Program-made: the position numbers and the translations under genes
In this document: positions 1 through 8,133 of the stretch, piece by piece
Layout of the letters: each line of letters opens with the position of its first letter
Position numbering within the stretch: the first letter of the stretch is position 1
Source: Paenibacillus sp. N3.4
GTDB taxonomy: Bacteria; Bacillota; Bacilli; Paenibacillales; NBRC-103111
NCBI RefSeq assembly: GCF_008017805.1
Contig: NZ_VRTT01000021.1
Location: 40,910-104,909 of the forward strand
Reading direction: 5' to 3'
Length of the DNA stretch: 64,000 bases
Notes under the pieces: model-generated
What the model was told of the DNA's origin: nothing
Seen by the model: the letters and a program-made list of their open reading frames with translations, nothing else
The model's database searches: none

Positions 1-397
1 GCCAGCGAATCTGCTCCTCCGGCGTAAGATGCACCTTGCTCTGCGTCTCCACCCGTCCGTCTGGAAAGAAAAGGAATGCCTTGTTCGAGTACTCGCCCTC
101 TTCCTCTAAGCAAATATGCGTCCCCGCTTGTATGGCAATATCACATTCTCGGCTTATCTCTCCGAAGAACTCGATATATTTATCCGTCAGCCCGTCCAGA
201 AAATAACACGCTTCATCGTGCAGCATCGACGGCTCTAAGCTTAGCAAGTGAGCCGTCATGTATTCCGGGAACACGATCATGGAGGCGCCCTGCTCGGCAG
301 CATCCCGAACCTTCGTATCGATTCCCGTCCAGAACTCTTCTTCGGTACGGATATCGGTGAGACCGTATTGCGTTGTTGCTATCTTTAACTTCTTCAT
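1..397 (-). CDS. Carbon-nitrogen hydrolase (nitrilase superfamily), 3' part cut off by window edge
   Basis: This is the N-terminal 132 residues of a nitrilase-superfamily amidohydrolase, which hydrolyses amide or nitrile C-N bonds with a Glu-Lys-Cys triad. The catalytic Glu lies in VFPEY (Glu45) and the likely catalytic Lys in SKVHL (about Lys121). The Cys part lies beyond the window. The ATG is preceded by AGAGGTG at good spacing. It follows another nitrilase-domain gene on the same strand after an 18-bp gap, so the two are probably cotranscribed. The substrate cannot be told. Confidence 0.85.
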   Translation of the reverse strand, partial: MKKLKIATTQYGLTDIRTEEEFWTGIDTKVRDAAEQGASMIVFPEYMTAHLLSLEPSMLHDEACYFLDGLTDKYIEFFGEISRECDIAIQAGTHICLEEEGEYSNKAFLFFPDGRVETQSKVHLTPEEQIRW

Positions 398-415
398 ATG
401 CACCTCTGGTATGTT

Positions 416-1955
416 TTAAGTACGAATTTGTAAAGAATAGATGTCCGTCCGGCGATCCTTGAACGACAATGCATCGTTGGACTTACGGTACCTTTCCAGC
501 GTTTCCATGTCTACCTCGGCCATGATGACCGTCTCCGTATTCTCGCTGCACTCCCCCGCGATGCCGTCGCGAGAGAAGGAGAAATCGGCCGGCGTATAGA
601 TACCGGACTGGGCGTACTGAACGTCTACGTTGTCCACATGGGTTAGATTTCCTACCGTTCCCGCGGTCACAATGAACACTTGGTTCTCGATCGCCCTGGC
701 CTGTGCGCAGTACTTCACCCTTAGGAACGTCTGCCTATCTTCCGCGCAGAAAGGAACGAATATAATCTGCGCTCCCTCCTCCGCGACGATACGCGACAAC
801 TCCGGATACTCGATATCGCTGCTAAGTTGAATCGATATTTTACCGCAATCCGTGTCGAACACCCCGAGTGAGCTACCCCCGTTGATGCCCCACCACTTCC
901 GCTCGTTCGGAGAAATATGCAGCTTGTATTGCTGCTCAATTGAGCCGTCCCGGCGGAACAAGTGAGCCACGTTGTAGATCCGGTTATTGTTCTCGACGAA
1001 GTGGGAGCCGCCTACGATATTTACGTTGTATTTGACCGCGAGTTCGGAGAATAACTCCACATAGTTGGTCGTATATGTCGTGAGCTTCCGGACGGCCAAG
1101 CTGGGAGACCGTTCATCCAAGAAGGAAAGCAGCTGCATGGTGAAGTTCTCCGGGAAAACGGCGAAATCGGACTTGTAATCCGATGCCACGTCCACGTAAT
1201 GCTCGCACTGAGTGGCGAATTCCTCGAAAGAATCGATCTTCTTCATCATATACTGGACCACGCAAATGCGGACGGGGAAAGACATTTTATAAAGCGTCTT
1301 GTTGATGCTCGGCCTGTATTCGATATTATTCCATTCTAATAGGGCCGCGAAATTCTCAGAATCGGCGTCATCGGACAAATAATTAGTAATGATCCTCTTC
1401 AGCGTAAATCCGTTCATCATCTGAAAGGTCAGCACCGGATCGTAGATGTTCTGCTGCAACACTTCCTCCGCGTAAGCTCTTGGCGACAACTTATCGGAAT
1501 AATTGTGATACCCCGGGATGCGTCCCCCTACGATAATACTCTTGAGGTTACGCTGCTCCGCCAGCCGTTTCCTTGCCTCGTATAACCTTCTGCCGATCTT
1601 CATGCGACGGAAATCCGGATGCACCATGACTTCCATCCCATAGAGGTTCCCGCCCCGGGGGTTATGGTTGCGAATATAGCCCTTGTCCGTGATTTCGGAA
1701 TACGTATGCTGCTCCAAATAATCGTCGAAGTTCACGATCAGGCTAGAACAGGAGCCGATAATATCACCGTCGAGCTCGACGCACATTTGACCAGTCGGGA
1801 AACGTCCGGACGTGACTTTCCAATTGATCCAGCTTCCAGGGACCCATGTTCGGAAAGCAAATATTTTGCAGCGCGATGATTTTATCGAAATCTTCGCGTT
1901 CAATGTTGCGGATGATGATTTTCTTTTCGAATTGCGAAATTTGATCGGTTGTCAT
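416..1955 (-). pseudogene. GNAT acetyltransferase-nitrilase fusion protein, frameshifted
   Basis: Two overlapping frames together give one protein: an N-terminal GNAT acetyltransferase domain (with GRRLYEARK-like acetyl-CoA contacts) followed by a carbon-nitrogen hydrolase domain. The true N-terminus starts at 1955 (MTTDQISQF), with AAGGGG upstream. It runs in one frame to about 1793 and must shift there by one extra base to reach the frame starting GQMCVELDG. The hydrolase part keeps the catalytic Glu (VFPENF) and Lys (QYKLHISP). The expected nucleophile motif (I/L)CYDxE reads LSSDIE, so the Cys position is Ser (codon 821-823). The biological substrate of this fusion family is not well defined. 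The gene could be a true pseudogene or carry a sequencing error. Confidence 0.8.
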
Positions 1956-2180
1956 AGAAATGTGACCCCTTTATAAATGCGTTTAACTATATTATACCAC
2001 ATTGTTTCTTGTCCCTAGTATCGGGATGTAGTAGCGGTTTTGTTATTTTGGGGACTGAAAATGCGGAAACGCTCGTAATAACACATTGTTTAACGAATCG
2101 GCACTTCCTTTGTCAGCGGCGCAGGGGGCGGTTTGACGACCTCGAATTAGTAAGCAACACTTGCGAATGGGGTGATTGCC

Positions 2181-2450
2181 TTGAACGCGAAAACCGTAAA
2201 AACTAAGGAAGCCTCCGAGCTTCTGAGCGTCAGCCAAACGACCGTCAAACGATGGGCCTCCCACTTTCCCGCCTTTTTTCCGTAGAACCAACTGGGTCAT
2301 TACGTCTTCTCGGAAAACGAGATCATTCTGTTGCTATATATAAAGGAGCAGATCGACAAGGGAAGAACCATAGAATATATCGTTCTTCCGGCCCCGCCGT
2401 TGCCACGTCCGTGCCGCACAGTAAGAGCAAAAAACAAAGACACACGATGA
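2181..2450 (+). pseudogene. MerR/RacA-like helix-turn-helix protein remnant with internal TAG
   Basis: Reading from a TTG at 2181 (GGGGTG upstream) gives a typical MerR/RacA-type N-terminal HTH: KEASELLSVSQTTVKRWA, then an amber stop at 2283-2285, then NQLGHYVFSENEIILLLYIK in the same frame up to TGA at 2450. The residues on both sides of the stop fit one continuous domain, so TAG replaces a Lys or Gln codon (AAG or CAG). The C-terminal part expected of RacA-like proteins, a coiled coil, is missing. RacA anchors chromosomes at the poles during sporulation in B. subtilis. This copy is too degraded to assign that role. Confidence 0.6.
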
Positions 2451-3128
2451 AATTGACCTTTGAGTGGACTCAAACGTATTTACTCAAATTTGCATTAAAA
2501 GTCACTCGAAATAGTTAAACGACTTTATTGTAAAATCTGTTTGAAAGGTATGTTGGTATTATTGGGTTTTTTAGATAAAAATTAAGCAACTTTATTGTCA
2601 AGGAACACTCGCATTAAAATATTTACCAAAATATTTCTCTGAACCTTTTATCAGTGCATCTAACTCCTGTCTGTCATCAAATTTTTAGCTATCCGATTAC
2701 ATTAGATATTGGAGATTTAAAATTAAGTTCCTTTTTCAACTATACTGCCCGTCCCTCGGTTTTAATGGTTTATCTAACGTATACTCACTCATTCGCAGGA
2801 TTTCATCACCTTGAAAATAACGACCGCTTAGAAAACGAAGTCCTACGGATTAAATTCTTTAATTTTAAGCGTGCGGGAACAGAGGAGCCTTAAATTCCAT
2901 TCCCCTAAATTCACTCTACTGCACGCATATTCCACGAATACCTGGAAGTTTACCATCCCATGGCTCTACGGGCCTAAGCCCTAACATTCCATCGTCATAC
3001 TTATCCAAGATGTGGAGACCGATTGCGTTTAGCGGACGGGTCAAAGCCCTTCTCGGGCAGGAACTCGGTTCTCCGTGCTTTCTTTGTAAAATCCTGCGAA
3101 TGAGTCAAAAAACGTGGTATTTGCAGTG
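2451..3128. other. Gene-poor AT-rich stretch between HTH remnant and IS110 remnant
   Basis: No convincing gene is visible. A short open frame near 2654-2893 has no ribosome binding site or recognisable protein. The only clear structure is the inverted repeat listed separately (2787-2803 against 3088-3104). The part next to the IS110 remnant (about 2900-3128) may be the noncoding end of that element. Confidence 0.5.
2787..3104. repeat. 17-bp perfect inverted repeat flanking about 285 bp
   Basis: ACTCATTCGCAGGATTT at 2787-2803 recurs as its exact reverse complement at 3088-3104. The enclosed DNA has no gene. It sits just downstream of the IS110 transposase remnant. It could be subterminal repeats of that insertion sequence, a small nonautonomous element, or a footprint of rearrangement. 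Confidence 0.7.
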
Positions 3129-3479
3129 TTATGCAGCTTGTGCAATGATGTGACTTGCCTTTTCAGCCGTGAACGCTTCACCTTTTTGGACAATACTAAT
3201 TAAGATTCGAGCCACTTTTCCCAGCAGTTTAAATACAGATCTCTGCTTCTTCATATGCTTAACTTTAACGTTATACTCATGTAATTCTCGAAATACAGGA
3301 TTGACACCAATGAGCTGGATGGTAGCGAGAAACAAGTATTTACGTAAGGTAGAATCTCCTCGTTTCGATATAACGATCTGTCTCTTTCGTTTTCCCAATG
3401 TACTTTCAGCTAGATTAAGACCGGCTTTTCGTAGTGTGCTATCGTTCTGCGTTAGCGTAGCAATGGTGCTGACGAGCAT
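3129..3479 (-). pseudogene. IS110-family transposase, C-terminal fragment
   Basis: The 116 residues contain the C-terminal Transposase_20-type segment of IS110 enzymes: an AGLNLAESTLGKRKRQ stretch, ISKRGDSTLRKYLF and NPVFRELHEYN. The N-terminal DEDD catalytic domain that should precede it is absent. IS110 transposases are usually about 350-430 residues, so this is a truncated remnant. A short minus-strand frame at 3531-3737 might be a leftover of the N-terminal half, but no catalytic motif can be recognised in it. Confidence 0.8.
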
Positions 3480-3799
3480 CTAGCTGTTAAACTATGTACT
3501 TGTATTTGCTGTCATAAAAATGCTCATATTCTAACGATAAGAAAATGCTTCTATAGTTACACCTGTTGTTGCATCTACAACGACATTAAATTCATTATTA
3601 CTTCTGCGATGCTCCCTGTTGATAATTTCATTAACTAATGACTGCTGATGGGATTGGGACAAACACTCATATTCAGCGTTGTGACTCTTACTCACTTTCA
3701 GCTTGAACCCAAATAGTATACAAAAAGGTACCCACAAACCTAAACACCTTTTTTCAAAGTGTCCAGTCTATGGGTACCCGATTATCTTTTTTTGGCCTG

Positions 3800-4399
3800 T
3801 CATTTGAACCATCCCTTCTCTTTGAAACGCATAATAGCCTCAATTCGGTTACTGACATTGAGCTTATCGAGAATAGCAGAAATGTAGTTGCGAACGGTAC
3901 CTCTTGTTATATACATGTGATCAGCGATTTCCTTGGTATTTTTACCGTCGGCGATCAGGTTCAGCACTTCCTTTTCCCTCTCGGTCAAAGGATTTTCTTC
4001 ATTATAAGTCTCATCTACCAGCTCTGAGGCATAGATTCGCCTACCAGCCATTACACTCCGAATCGAGGTAGCCAGTTCCTCGCTTGGGCTATCTTTCAAC
4101 AAATAACCGTTGGCACCTGCCTTCACGGCTCTTTCAAAATACCCGTAACGGGCAAACGTGGTCAATATAATGACTTTACAACCCAGTCCCTTTAGTTCCT
4201 CCGCCGCATCTAAACCGTTCATTATTGGCATCTCGATGTCCATGACACAAATATCTGGCTTATGCAGTTTAACCAGTTTCACAGCATCCTCGCCATTGCT
4301 TGCTTTACCAACGACCTGCATATCCTCTTCCAAATCAAGTAAGGAAGCAAGTGCGCCCAGCAGCATCCGTTGGTCCTCGGCAATCACAATTCGAATCAT
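3800..4399 (-). CDS. desR: Response regulator DesR (NarL/LuxR type)
   Basis: This 199-residue regulator has a receiver domain (acidic pocket Glu8/Asp9, phospho-acceptor Asp54 in VMDIEMP, Lys in YLLKD) and a C-terminal LuxR-type HTH (LTEREKEVLNLIADGKNTKEIA). Its start overlaps the desK stop in ATGA, so translation is coupled. In B. subtilis DesR, phosphorylated by DesK on cooling, activates the des desaturase promoter. The same gene order, des-desK-desR, is present here. A palindrome suitable as its binding site lies upstream of des at 6786-6801. Confidence 0.93.
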   Translation of the reverse strand: MIRIVIAEDQRMLLGALASLLDLEEDMQVVGKASNGEDAVKLVKLHKPDICVMDIEMPIMNGLDAAEELKGLGCKVIILTTFARYGYFERAVKAGANGYLLKDSPSEELATSIRSVMAGRRIYASELVDETYNEENPLTEREKEVLNLIADGKNTKEIADHMYITRGTVRNYISAILDKLNVSNRIEAIMRFKEKGWFK

Positions 4400-5532
4400 A
4401 TTCTTACCTCCCTTTCCATTGGTATGAAGGCATTCGGCACTTTAAAAACAATCAAAGTTCCATTTTCTGAGACAATTTCCATACAACCATTTACAAACTC
4501 AAGCCGCTCTTTCATGCCCCTCAATCCATTTCCAAGTAACACAAGACATTCTTTCGTCATACCGATCCCATTGTCCCAAACCTTGATAACGAGATCGCTT
4601 GGTGATGGCTCAATGGAAATCGAACACGTAGTAGCACTGCTATGTTTGATAATATTCGTAATCGATTCCTTCAAACACATGCTCAACACATTTTCATTGA
4701 TCAGGGAAGTGTTGGTTAACTTCGGATCTCCCTCCAAAATGAGGTCGATCTCTGCAGCCTTCAAAATTTGTTTGATTCGAAACATCTCTTCCACTAGTCT
4801 CGTACCGCGCATTTGTGTTACTATTTCCCGAACTTCCTTTAACGCAATTCTAGCTGTCTGACGAACATCATTAATTTCGATTTGTGCTTGCGCCGGATTT
4901 TTGCTAATTAATTTCCCAGCCAAATCACTCTTCAAACCAATTAATGAGAGTTTCTGACCAAGTGTATCGTGTAAGTCGCGGGCGATTCTTTGACGCTCCT
5001 CTAGCTTTACCAACTCGGAAATCCGCTTATTTGCATCCTCTAGCTGTCCCTGGAGTTTTTCACTCCTATTTCGGTTGAACGTGGTGACTGGAATGAGAAT
5101 AACGCCAATTACACTAATGATGATAAAAGGCAATTGCGTAAAATACACAGGATTTTGGGATACCAATCCATAGTTAATCGTTACAATCGTGGAGACTAGA
5201 TGAATGCAGTACAACGTAATAAATCCTGCCCGACTTTTCATCGTGCCAATAAAAAATGCTAAAAACAGTGAGAAGTACACATAGCTGAATACTAAAGCCA
5301 TGATAATCGAAATAATAATTTGTACGCTAGTCCAAAAGTATACAATCCATCCTTTAGAAACGAAGGAAAGCACGTAGCAACTAAAGAATACAATAATCAT
5401 GATTGTGCCTAATACAATTTGGTACGTGTCAGAAGAACGGAATATGAAATAAAAAGGAAGAATGTAAAAGACAACCCACACATACGGACTAAGACCGGTG
5501 TTTTTATGAAATATTTGATACCACTTGTGCAT
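4396..5532 (-). CDS. desK: Membrane fluidity sensor histidine kinase DesK
   Basis: This 378-residue kinase has four or five hydrophobic segments in the first ~150 residues, a dimerisation and phosphotransfer helix with RIARDLHDTLGQKLS (phospho-His near residue 190), and a HATPase_c domain with DNGIGM and NGLRGMKERL. It belongs to the HPK7 type that partners NarL-type regulators. DesK senses membrane thickness and order as temperature falls. The N-terminus resembles B. subtilis DesK: Lys10, Gly13, Pro16 and Tyr17 appear conserved, and the Asn that B. subtilis is recalled to carry at position 12 is one residue earlier here. The gene lies 69 bp downstream of the desaturase gene. Confidence 0.93.
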   Translation of the reverse strand: MHKWYQIFHKNTGLSPYVWVVFYILPFYFIFRSSDTYQIVLGTIMIIVFFSCYVLSFVSKGWIVYFWTSVQIIISIIMALVFSYVYFSLFLAFFIGTMKSRAGFITLYCIHLVSTIVTINYGLVSQNPVYFTQLPFIIISVIGVILIPVTTFNRNRSEKLQGQLEDANKRISELVKLEERQRIARDLHDTLGQKLSLIGLKSDLAGKLISKNPAQAQIEINDVRQTARIALKEVREIVTQMRGTRLVEEMFRIKQILKAAEIDLILEGDPKLTNTSLINENVLSMCLKESITNIIKHSSATTCSISIEPSPSDLVIKVWDNGIGMTKECLVLLGNGLRGMKERLEFVNGCMEIVSENGTLIVFKVPNAFIPMEREVRI

Positions 5533-5601
5533 GGTCCATTTAGCCTCTTTTTCTTCAACATAGTTTTAATTATATTTTAGCATAAACATGAAACGATGTA
5601 T

Positions 5602-6666
5602 TTACTGCCCTTGTAAGCTCGACTTAAGGACTTTTATTGGGTTCCCCAAAGGATCTTTCCCATCTTCCTTAAGGTGTACCTGTTTATTATTTTTATAACC
5701 GACAAACGTTTTGTTACGCTCATCCCATAGACGGAAACCTAGCGACTTCAAACTGGTGCCGATTGTAATGGTCGTTGCTTTTTGAAGCGGAGGCGTTGCA
5801 TTATGCGCCTTCTCCAAATTATAATTTGGCACTTTCGGACTCAAATGATGTACATGGTGAAACCCGATATTTCCTGTTATCCATTGCAAAAGCTTGGGCA
5901 GCTTATAATAGGAGCTTCCATCTACCGCGGCTTTCACATAACTCCACTCATCCTCTTTCTCGAAGTAAGAGTCTTCAAACTGATGTTGTACATAAAACAG
6001 CCAGATTCCCATCAAGCCCGCTACGAACATGATTGGAGCTTGGATCAGAACAAACGACTGCCATCCAATTATCCAGATCAGTAACCCATATAAAGCAAGG
6101 ATGGAGACATTCGTCATATATGTACTGATTCTTTCCTTGCGTCTTGCACCTTTCGTATTAAAGCGGTTCGTAAATAGGAATAAAAAGATGGGACCAAGTC
6201 CGAACATAATAAATGGATTCCGATATAACCGATACGCAAATCTGACCCATAAGGAAGATGCCGCATATTCGTCGACGGTAAGTACCCACATATCACCTAT
6301 TCCACGTTTCTCGAGGTTACTGCTCGTTGCATGATGGATAGAATGACTATTCTTCCATTGCTGATAGGGAAAGAGTGTAAGGATACCCGTAATCGTACCG
6401 ATTATTTCGTTAGTTCTACGGCTTTTGAAGAACGATTGATGACAACAATCATGGAAAATGATAAAAGTTCGTATAACGAAACCGGATGCGATGATCGTAA
6501 TTGGTAGTGTGATCCAATATGATATAGATAGGCTTAGATACGCAGCTAACCATAGTACGAATAAAGGTCCTAAGGTGTTAATTAGCTGTTTGATACTAGC
6601 CCTCGTATTTGATTTTTCATAAGGGGCAACCTGTTTTTTTAAGCTGGTTAGAGTGGATTGTGTCAT
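5602..6666 (-). CDS. des: Acyl-lipid fatty acid desaturase
   Basis: This 354-residue integral membrane enzyme has the three histidine boxes of membrane desaturases: HDCCH, HSIHH and HHVHH. These bind the di-iron centre that inserts a cis double bond into membrane acyl chains. Several hydrophobic helices flank the boxes. It heads the des-desK-desR unit, so its product (unsaturated lipid) restores fluidity and shuts off the DesK signal. In B. subtilis the homologue is the Delta5 desaturase; the regiospecificity here is inferred only. The start ATG is preceded by AGGAGGA. Confidence 0.92.
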   Translation of the reverse strand: MTQSTLTSLKKQVAPYEKSNTRASIKQLINTLGPLFVLWLAAYLSLSISYWITLPITIIASGFVIRTFIIFHDCCHQSFFKSRRTNEIIGTITGILTLFPYQQWKNSHSIHHATSSNLEKRGIGDMWVLTVDEYAASSLWVRFAYRLYRNPFIMFGLGPIFLFLFTNRFNTKGARRKERISTYMTNVSILALYGLLIWIIGWQSFVLIQAPIMFVAGLMGIWLFYVQHQFEDSYFEKEDEWSYVKAAVDGSSYYKLPKLLQWITGNIGFHHVHHLSPKVPNYNLEKAHNATPPLQKATTITIGTSLKSLGFRLWDERNKTFVGYKNNKQVHLKEDGKDPLGNPIKVLKSSLQGQ

Positions 6667-6734
6667 AGTATAGTTCCTCCTCGATATGGTGCACAGGACT
6701 TGTTAGCGAATATCAGTTGTAGTATCCTATCTTC

Positions 6735-6801
6735 ATTATATATACCTTTTTCAATTTGTTGCAGTCATAAACATCATGTAGACGGTATGACATATGTCAT
6801 A
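6735..6801 (-). promoter_or_regulatory. des promoter with candidate DesR operator palindrome
   Basis: On the minus strand a perfect -10 box TATAAT (6735-6740) lies about 70 bp before des and has no good -35 box at 17 bp, as expected for an activator-dependent promoter. A perfect 16-bp palindrome, TATGACATATGTCATA (6786-6801), is centred about 66 bp upstream of the predicted start site. That is within the region that DesR is known to occupy at B. subtilis des. The assignment to DesR is inferred. Confidence 0.6.
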
Positions 6802-6825
6802 TAGGAAAAGGAGAACAATACAAAT

Positions 6826-6854
6826 TTGCTTATCACACTTTTGTGTGCTACTAT
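6826..6854 (+). promoter_or_regulatory. Promoter of first cold-shock gene
   Basis: -35 TTGCTT (6826-6831), 17-bp spacer, -10 TACTAT (6849-6854). The predicted start near 6861 gives a leader of about 125 nt before the csp ATG, typical of cold-shock mRNAs. Confidence 0.6.
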
Positions 6855-6882
6855 TAGGTTGTAAACAGCTTTAACATAAACT

Positions 6883-6942
6883 CACATATTGAAAAAGTGA
6901 TCATTTGTGTAATGGTACCTTTTTCAATGTGTGATTTTTTTT
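6883..6942 (+). terminator. Intrinsic-terminator-like hairpin inside the csp leader
   Basis: CACATATTGAAAAAG (6883-6897) pairs almost perfectly with CTTTTTCAATGTGTG (6919-6933), and a run of eight T follows at once. It lies between the csp promoter and the csp ribosome binding site, so it could act as an attenuator. Confidence 0.65.
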
Positions 6943-6985
6943 GTTTAAAAAAGCATGTTAATAACAATTTGGAGGTAATTTTATT

Positions 6986-7186
6986 ATGGAAACAGGAACA
7001 GTGAAATGGTTTAACGCAGAGAAAGGTTTTGGATTTATTGAAATGGAGGGCGGAAATGACGTATTCGTTCATTTCTCCGCGATTCAAGGGGATGGATTCA
7101 AATCGTTGGACGAAGGACAACGCGTTGAATTTAATGTAGCTCAAGGTAACCGCGGTCCTCAAGCCGAAAATGTTGTAAAACTGTAA
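6986..7186 (+). CDS. cspB: Cold-shock protein, CspB/CspA family
   Basis: This 66-residue single-domain nucleic acid-binding protein has the RNP1 (KGFGFIEM) and RNP2 (VFVHFSAI) motifs that bind single-stranded RNA and DNA. Members act as RNA chaperones and, in some cases, transcription antiterminators after cold shock. The start has TTTGGAGGT upstream. It is divergent from the des operon and followed by ydjO. A near-identical paralogue lies at 9225-9428. The symbol is by family; cspB, cspC or cspD cannot be distinguished. Confidence 0.95.
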   Translation: METGTVKWFNAEKGFGFIEMEGGNDVFVHFSAIQGDGFKSLDEGQRVEFNVAQGNRGPQAENVVKL

Positions 7187-7195
7187 TTCACAGTG

Positions 7196-7230
7196 AACTG
7201 TCCTTAACAAGTGTTAAGGGCAGTTTTTTT
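7196..7230 (+). terminator. Intrinsic terminator after cspB
   Basis: AACTGTCCTTAAC pairs with GTTAAGGGCAGTT (one G-U pair), loop AAGT, followed by T8. It lies between cspB and ydjO, so ydjO expression depends on read-through or on its own promoter. Confidence 0.8.
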
Positions 7231-7249
7231 ATCTAAGGAGGAGAAAACT

Positions 7250-7480
7250 ATGTATTTTCGAAGAAAATCGTTAGAGGATCTCGTTCAGGAAAACACGAAA
7301 GTATGGGCATGCAATAAAGAAGATTGTAAGGGGTGGATTCGGGACAATTTTTCGTTTGAGTACGTCCCAACTTGCCATCACTGCCTTTCTCCCATGATTA
7401 GTAGCTTGAAAATGCTCCCTATCATTTCTAACTCCAATAAAAATATGAAGTCTCTTCATAAAGGCAGGCTGATCTCCTAG
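7250..7480 (+). CDS. ydjO: Cold-inducible protein YdjO-like zinc-ribbon protein
   Basis: This 76-residue protein is assigned to the YdjO family by its pattern CNKEDCKGW followed by CHHC, four Cys suited to a small zinc ribbon. YdjO is known as a cold-induced protein of unknown function in Bacillus. The ATG at 7250 is chosen because AAGGAGGAG lies just upstream; an earlier in-frame ATG would lie within the terminator. It follows cspB directly, in keeping with shared cold induction. The frame continues past its TAG into a Gly/His-rich stretch. Confidence 0.75.
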   Translation: MYFRRKSLEDLVQENTKVWACNKEDCKGWIRDNFSFEYVPTCHHCLSPMISSLKMLPIISNSNKNMKSLHKGRLIS

Positions 7481-7645
7481 TCTGTTTATGGCACCGTCGG
7501 TCAAATCGGTGGCGGTCATGGGATTGGTGTTCACGCTGGCGGCCATATAGGTGGTGGCCATGGCGTTGGTTTTGGCCTTGATGGAAATCTTGCCGGTCAA
7601 AACGGTCATCTTGGTTTCCAACTTGGCGGTCGTGAAAATAGATGA
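7481..7645 (+). other. Gly/His-rich open stretch in frame after the ydjO stop
   Basis: Directly after the ydjO TAG the same frame stays open for 54 codons to TGA at 7643. It encodes a strongly patterned Gly/His-rich sequence with GGGHGIGVHAGGH and GGGHGVGFGL. There is no start codon or ribosome binding site of its own. It may be a remnant of a separate gene, or a tail once fused to ydjO and now separated by the stop. Confidence 0.4.
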
Positions 7646-7750
7646 TTTTTCCTGATGCCATATTGCGAAATCAGCCAAAGATCTTAAGATGAATCCTGGG
7701 ACCTTCAGTGAGTTAGGCATCTATTTCGAGAAATCCTAAGAAAAACAAAA

Positions 7751-7790
7751 AACGCTCTTTCGCAATCGATGCGAACAGAGCCGTTTTTTT
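7751..7790 (+). terminator. Intrinsic terminator
   Basis: CGCTCTTTCGCA and TGCGAACAGAGCCG form an imperfect stem, followed by T7. It closes the cspB-ydjO region on the plus strand. Confidence 0.7.
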
Positions 7791-8133
7791 GTCATTGTTC
7801 CACGGAAGCAAAATCGGCTGCCACGGCAGAATTTGAGGGACTATCAGGCCTGAAATGAGTCCTTTATATTTCAAGGTTTTTTCACATGCTCGTTTAGATA
7901 ATCGCGTATTTTATACGCTAAGCATTAGGGAACGCTCAAAGACAAAGTGTGTCCCTAGCAATGACGGGAAACTAAATACTGTACAATTTCGAGCCGAGTA
8001 GCGTACCTATTGGAGTTGATTCAGGATTTGACAGACCTTGCATGATACTGCTTTCTAAAATGACTTAGAATATTGCATCCGTTCCTCCGGAGTTAGCAGT
8101 TCCCTTACTCTCGCGTACATCGTTCTCATCCCC
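7791..8133. other. Intergenic stretch without recognisable gene
   Basis: No open frame of quality, RNA gene or clear repeat is visible between the terminator and the end of the recombinase gene. Confidence 0.5.

Noticed and set aside
2654..2893. A 79-codon plus-strand ORF in the gene-poor stretch
   Set aside because: No ribosome binding site, no family pattern, and it overlaps one arm of the inverted repeat.
3531..3737. Possible N-terminal fragment of the IS110 transposase
   Set aside because: NEFNVVVDATTG loosely recalls the start of IS110 enzymes, but the DEDD motifs are absent and the frame does not join the C-terminal fragment. Too weak to call.
7428..7661. Minus-strand His/Arg-rich ORF opposite the ydjO tail
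   Set aside because: Its composition mirrors the Gly/His-rich plus-strand stretch. No start signal.
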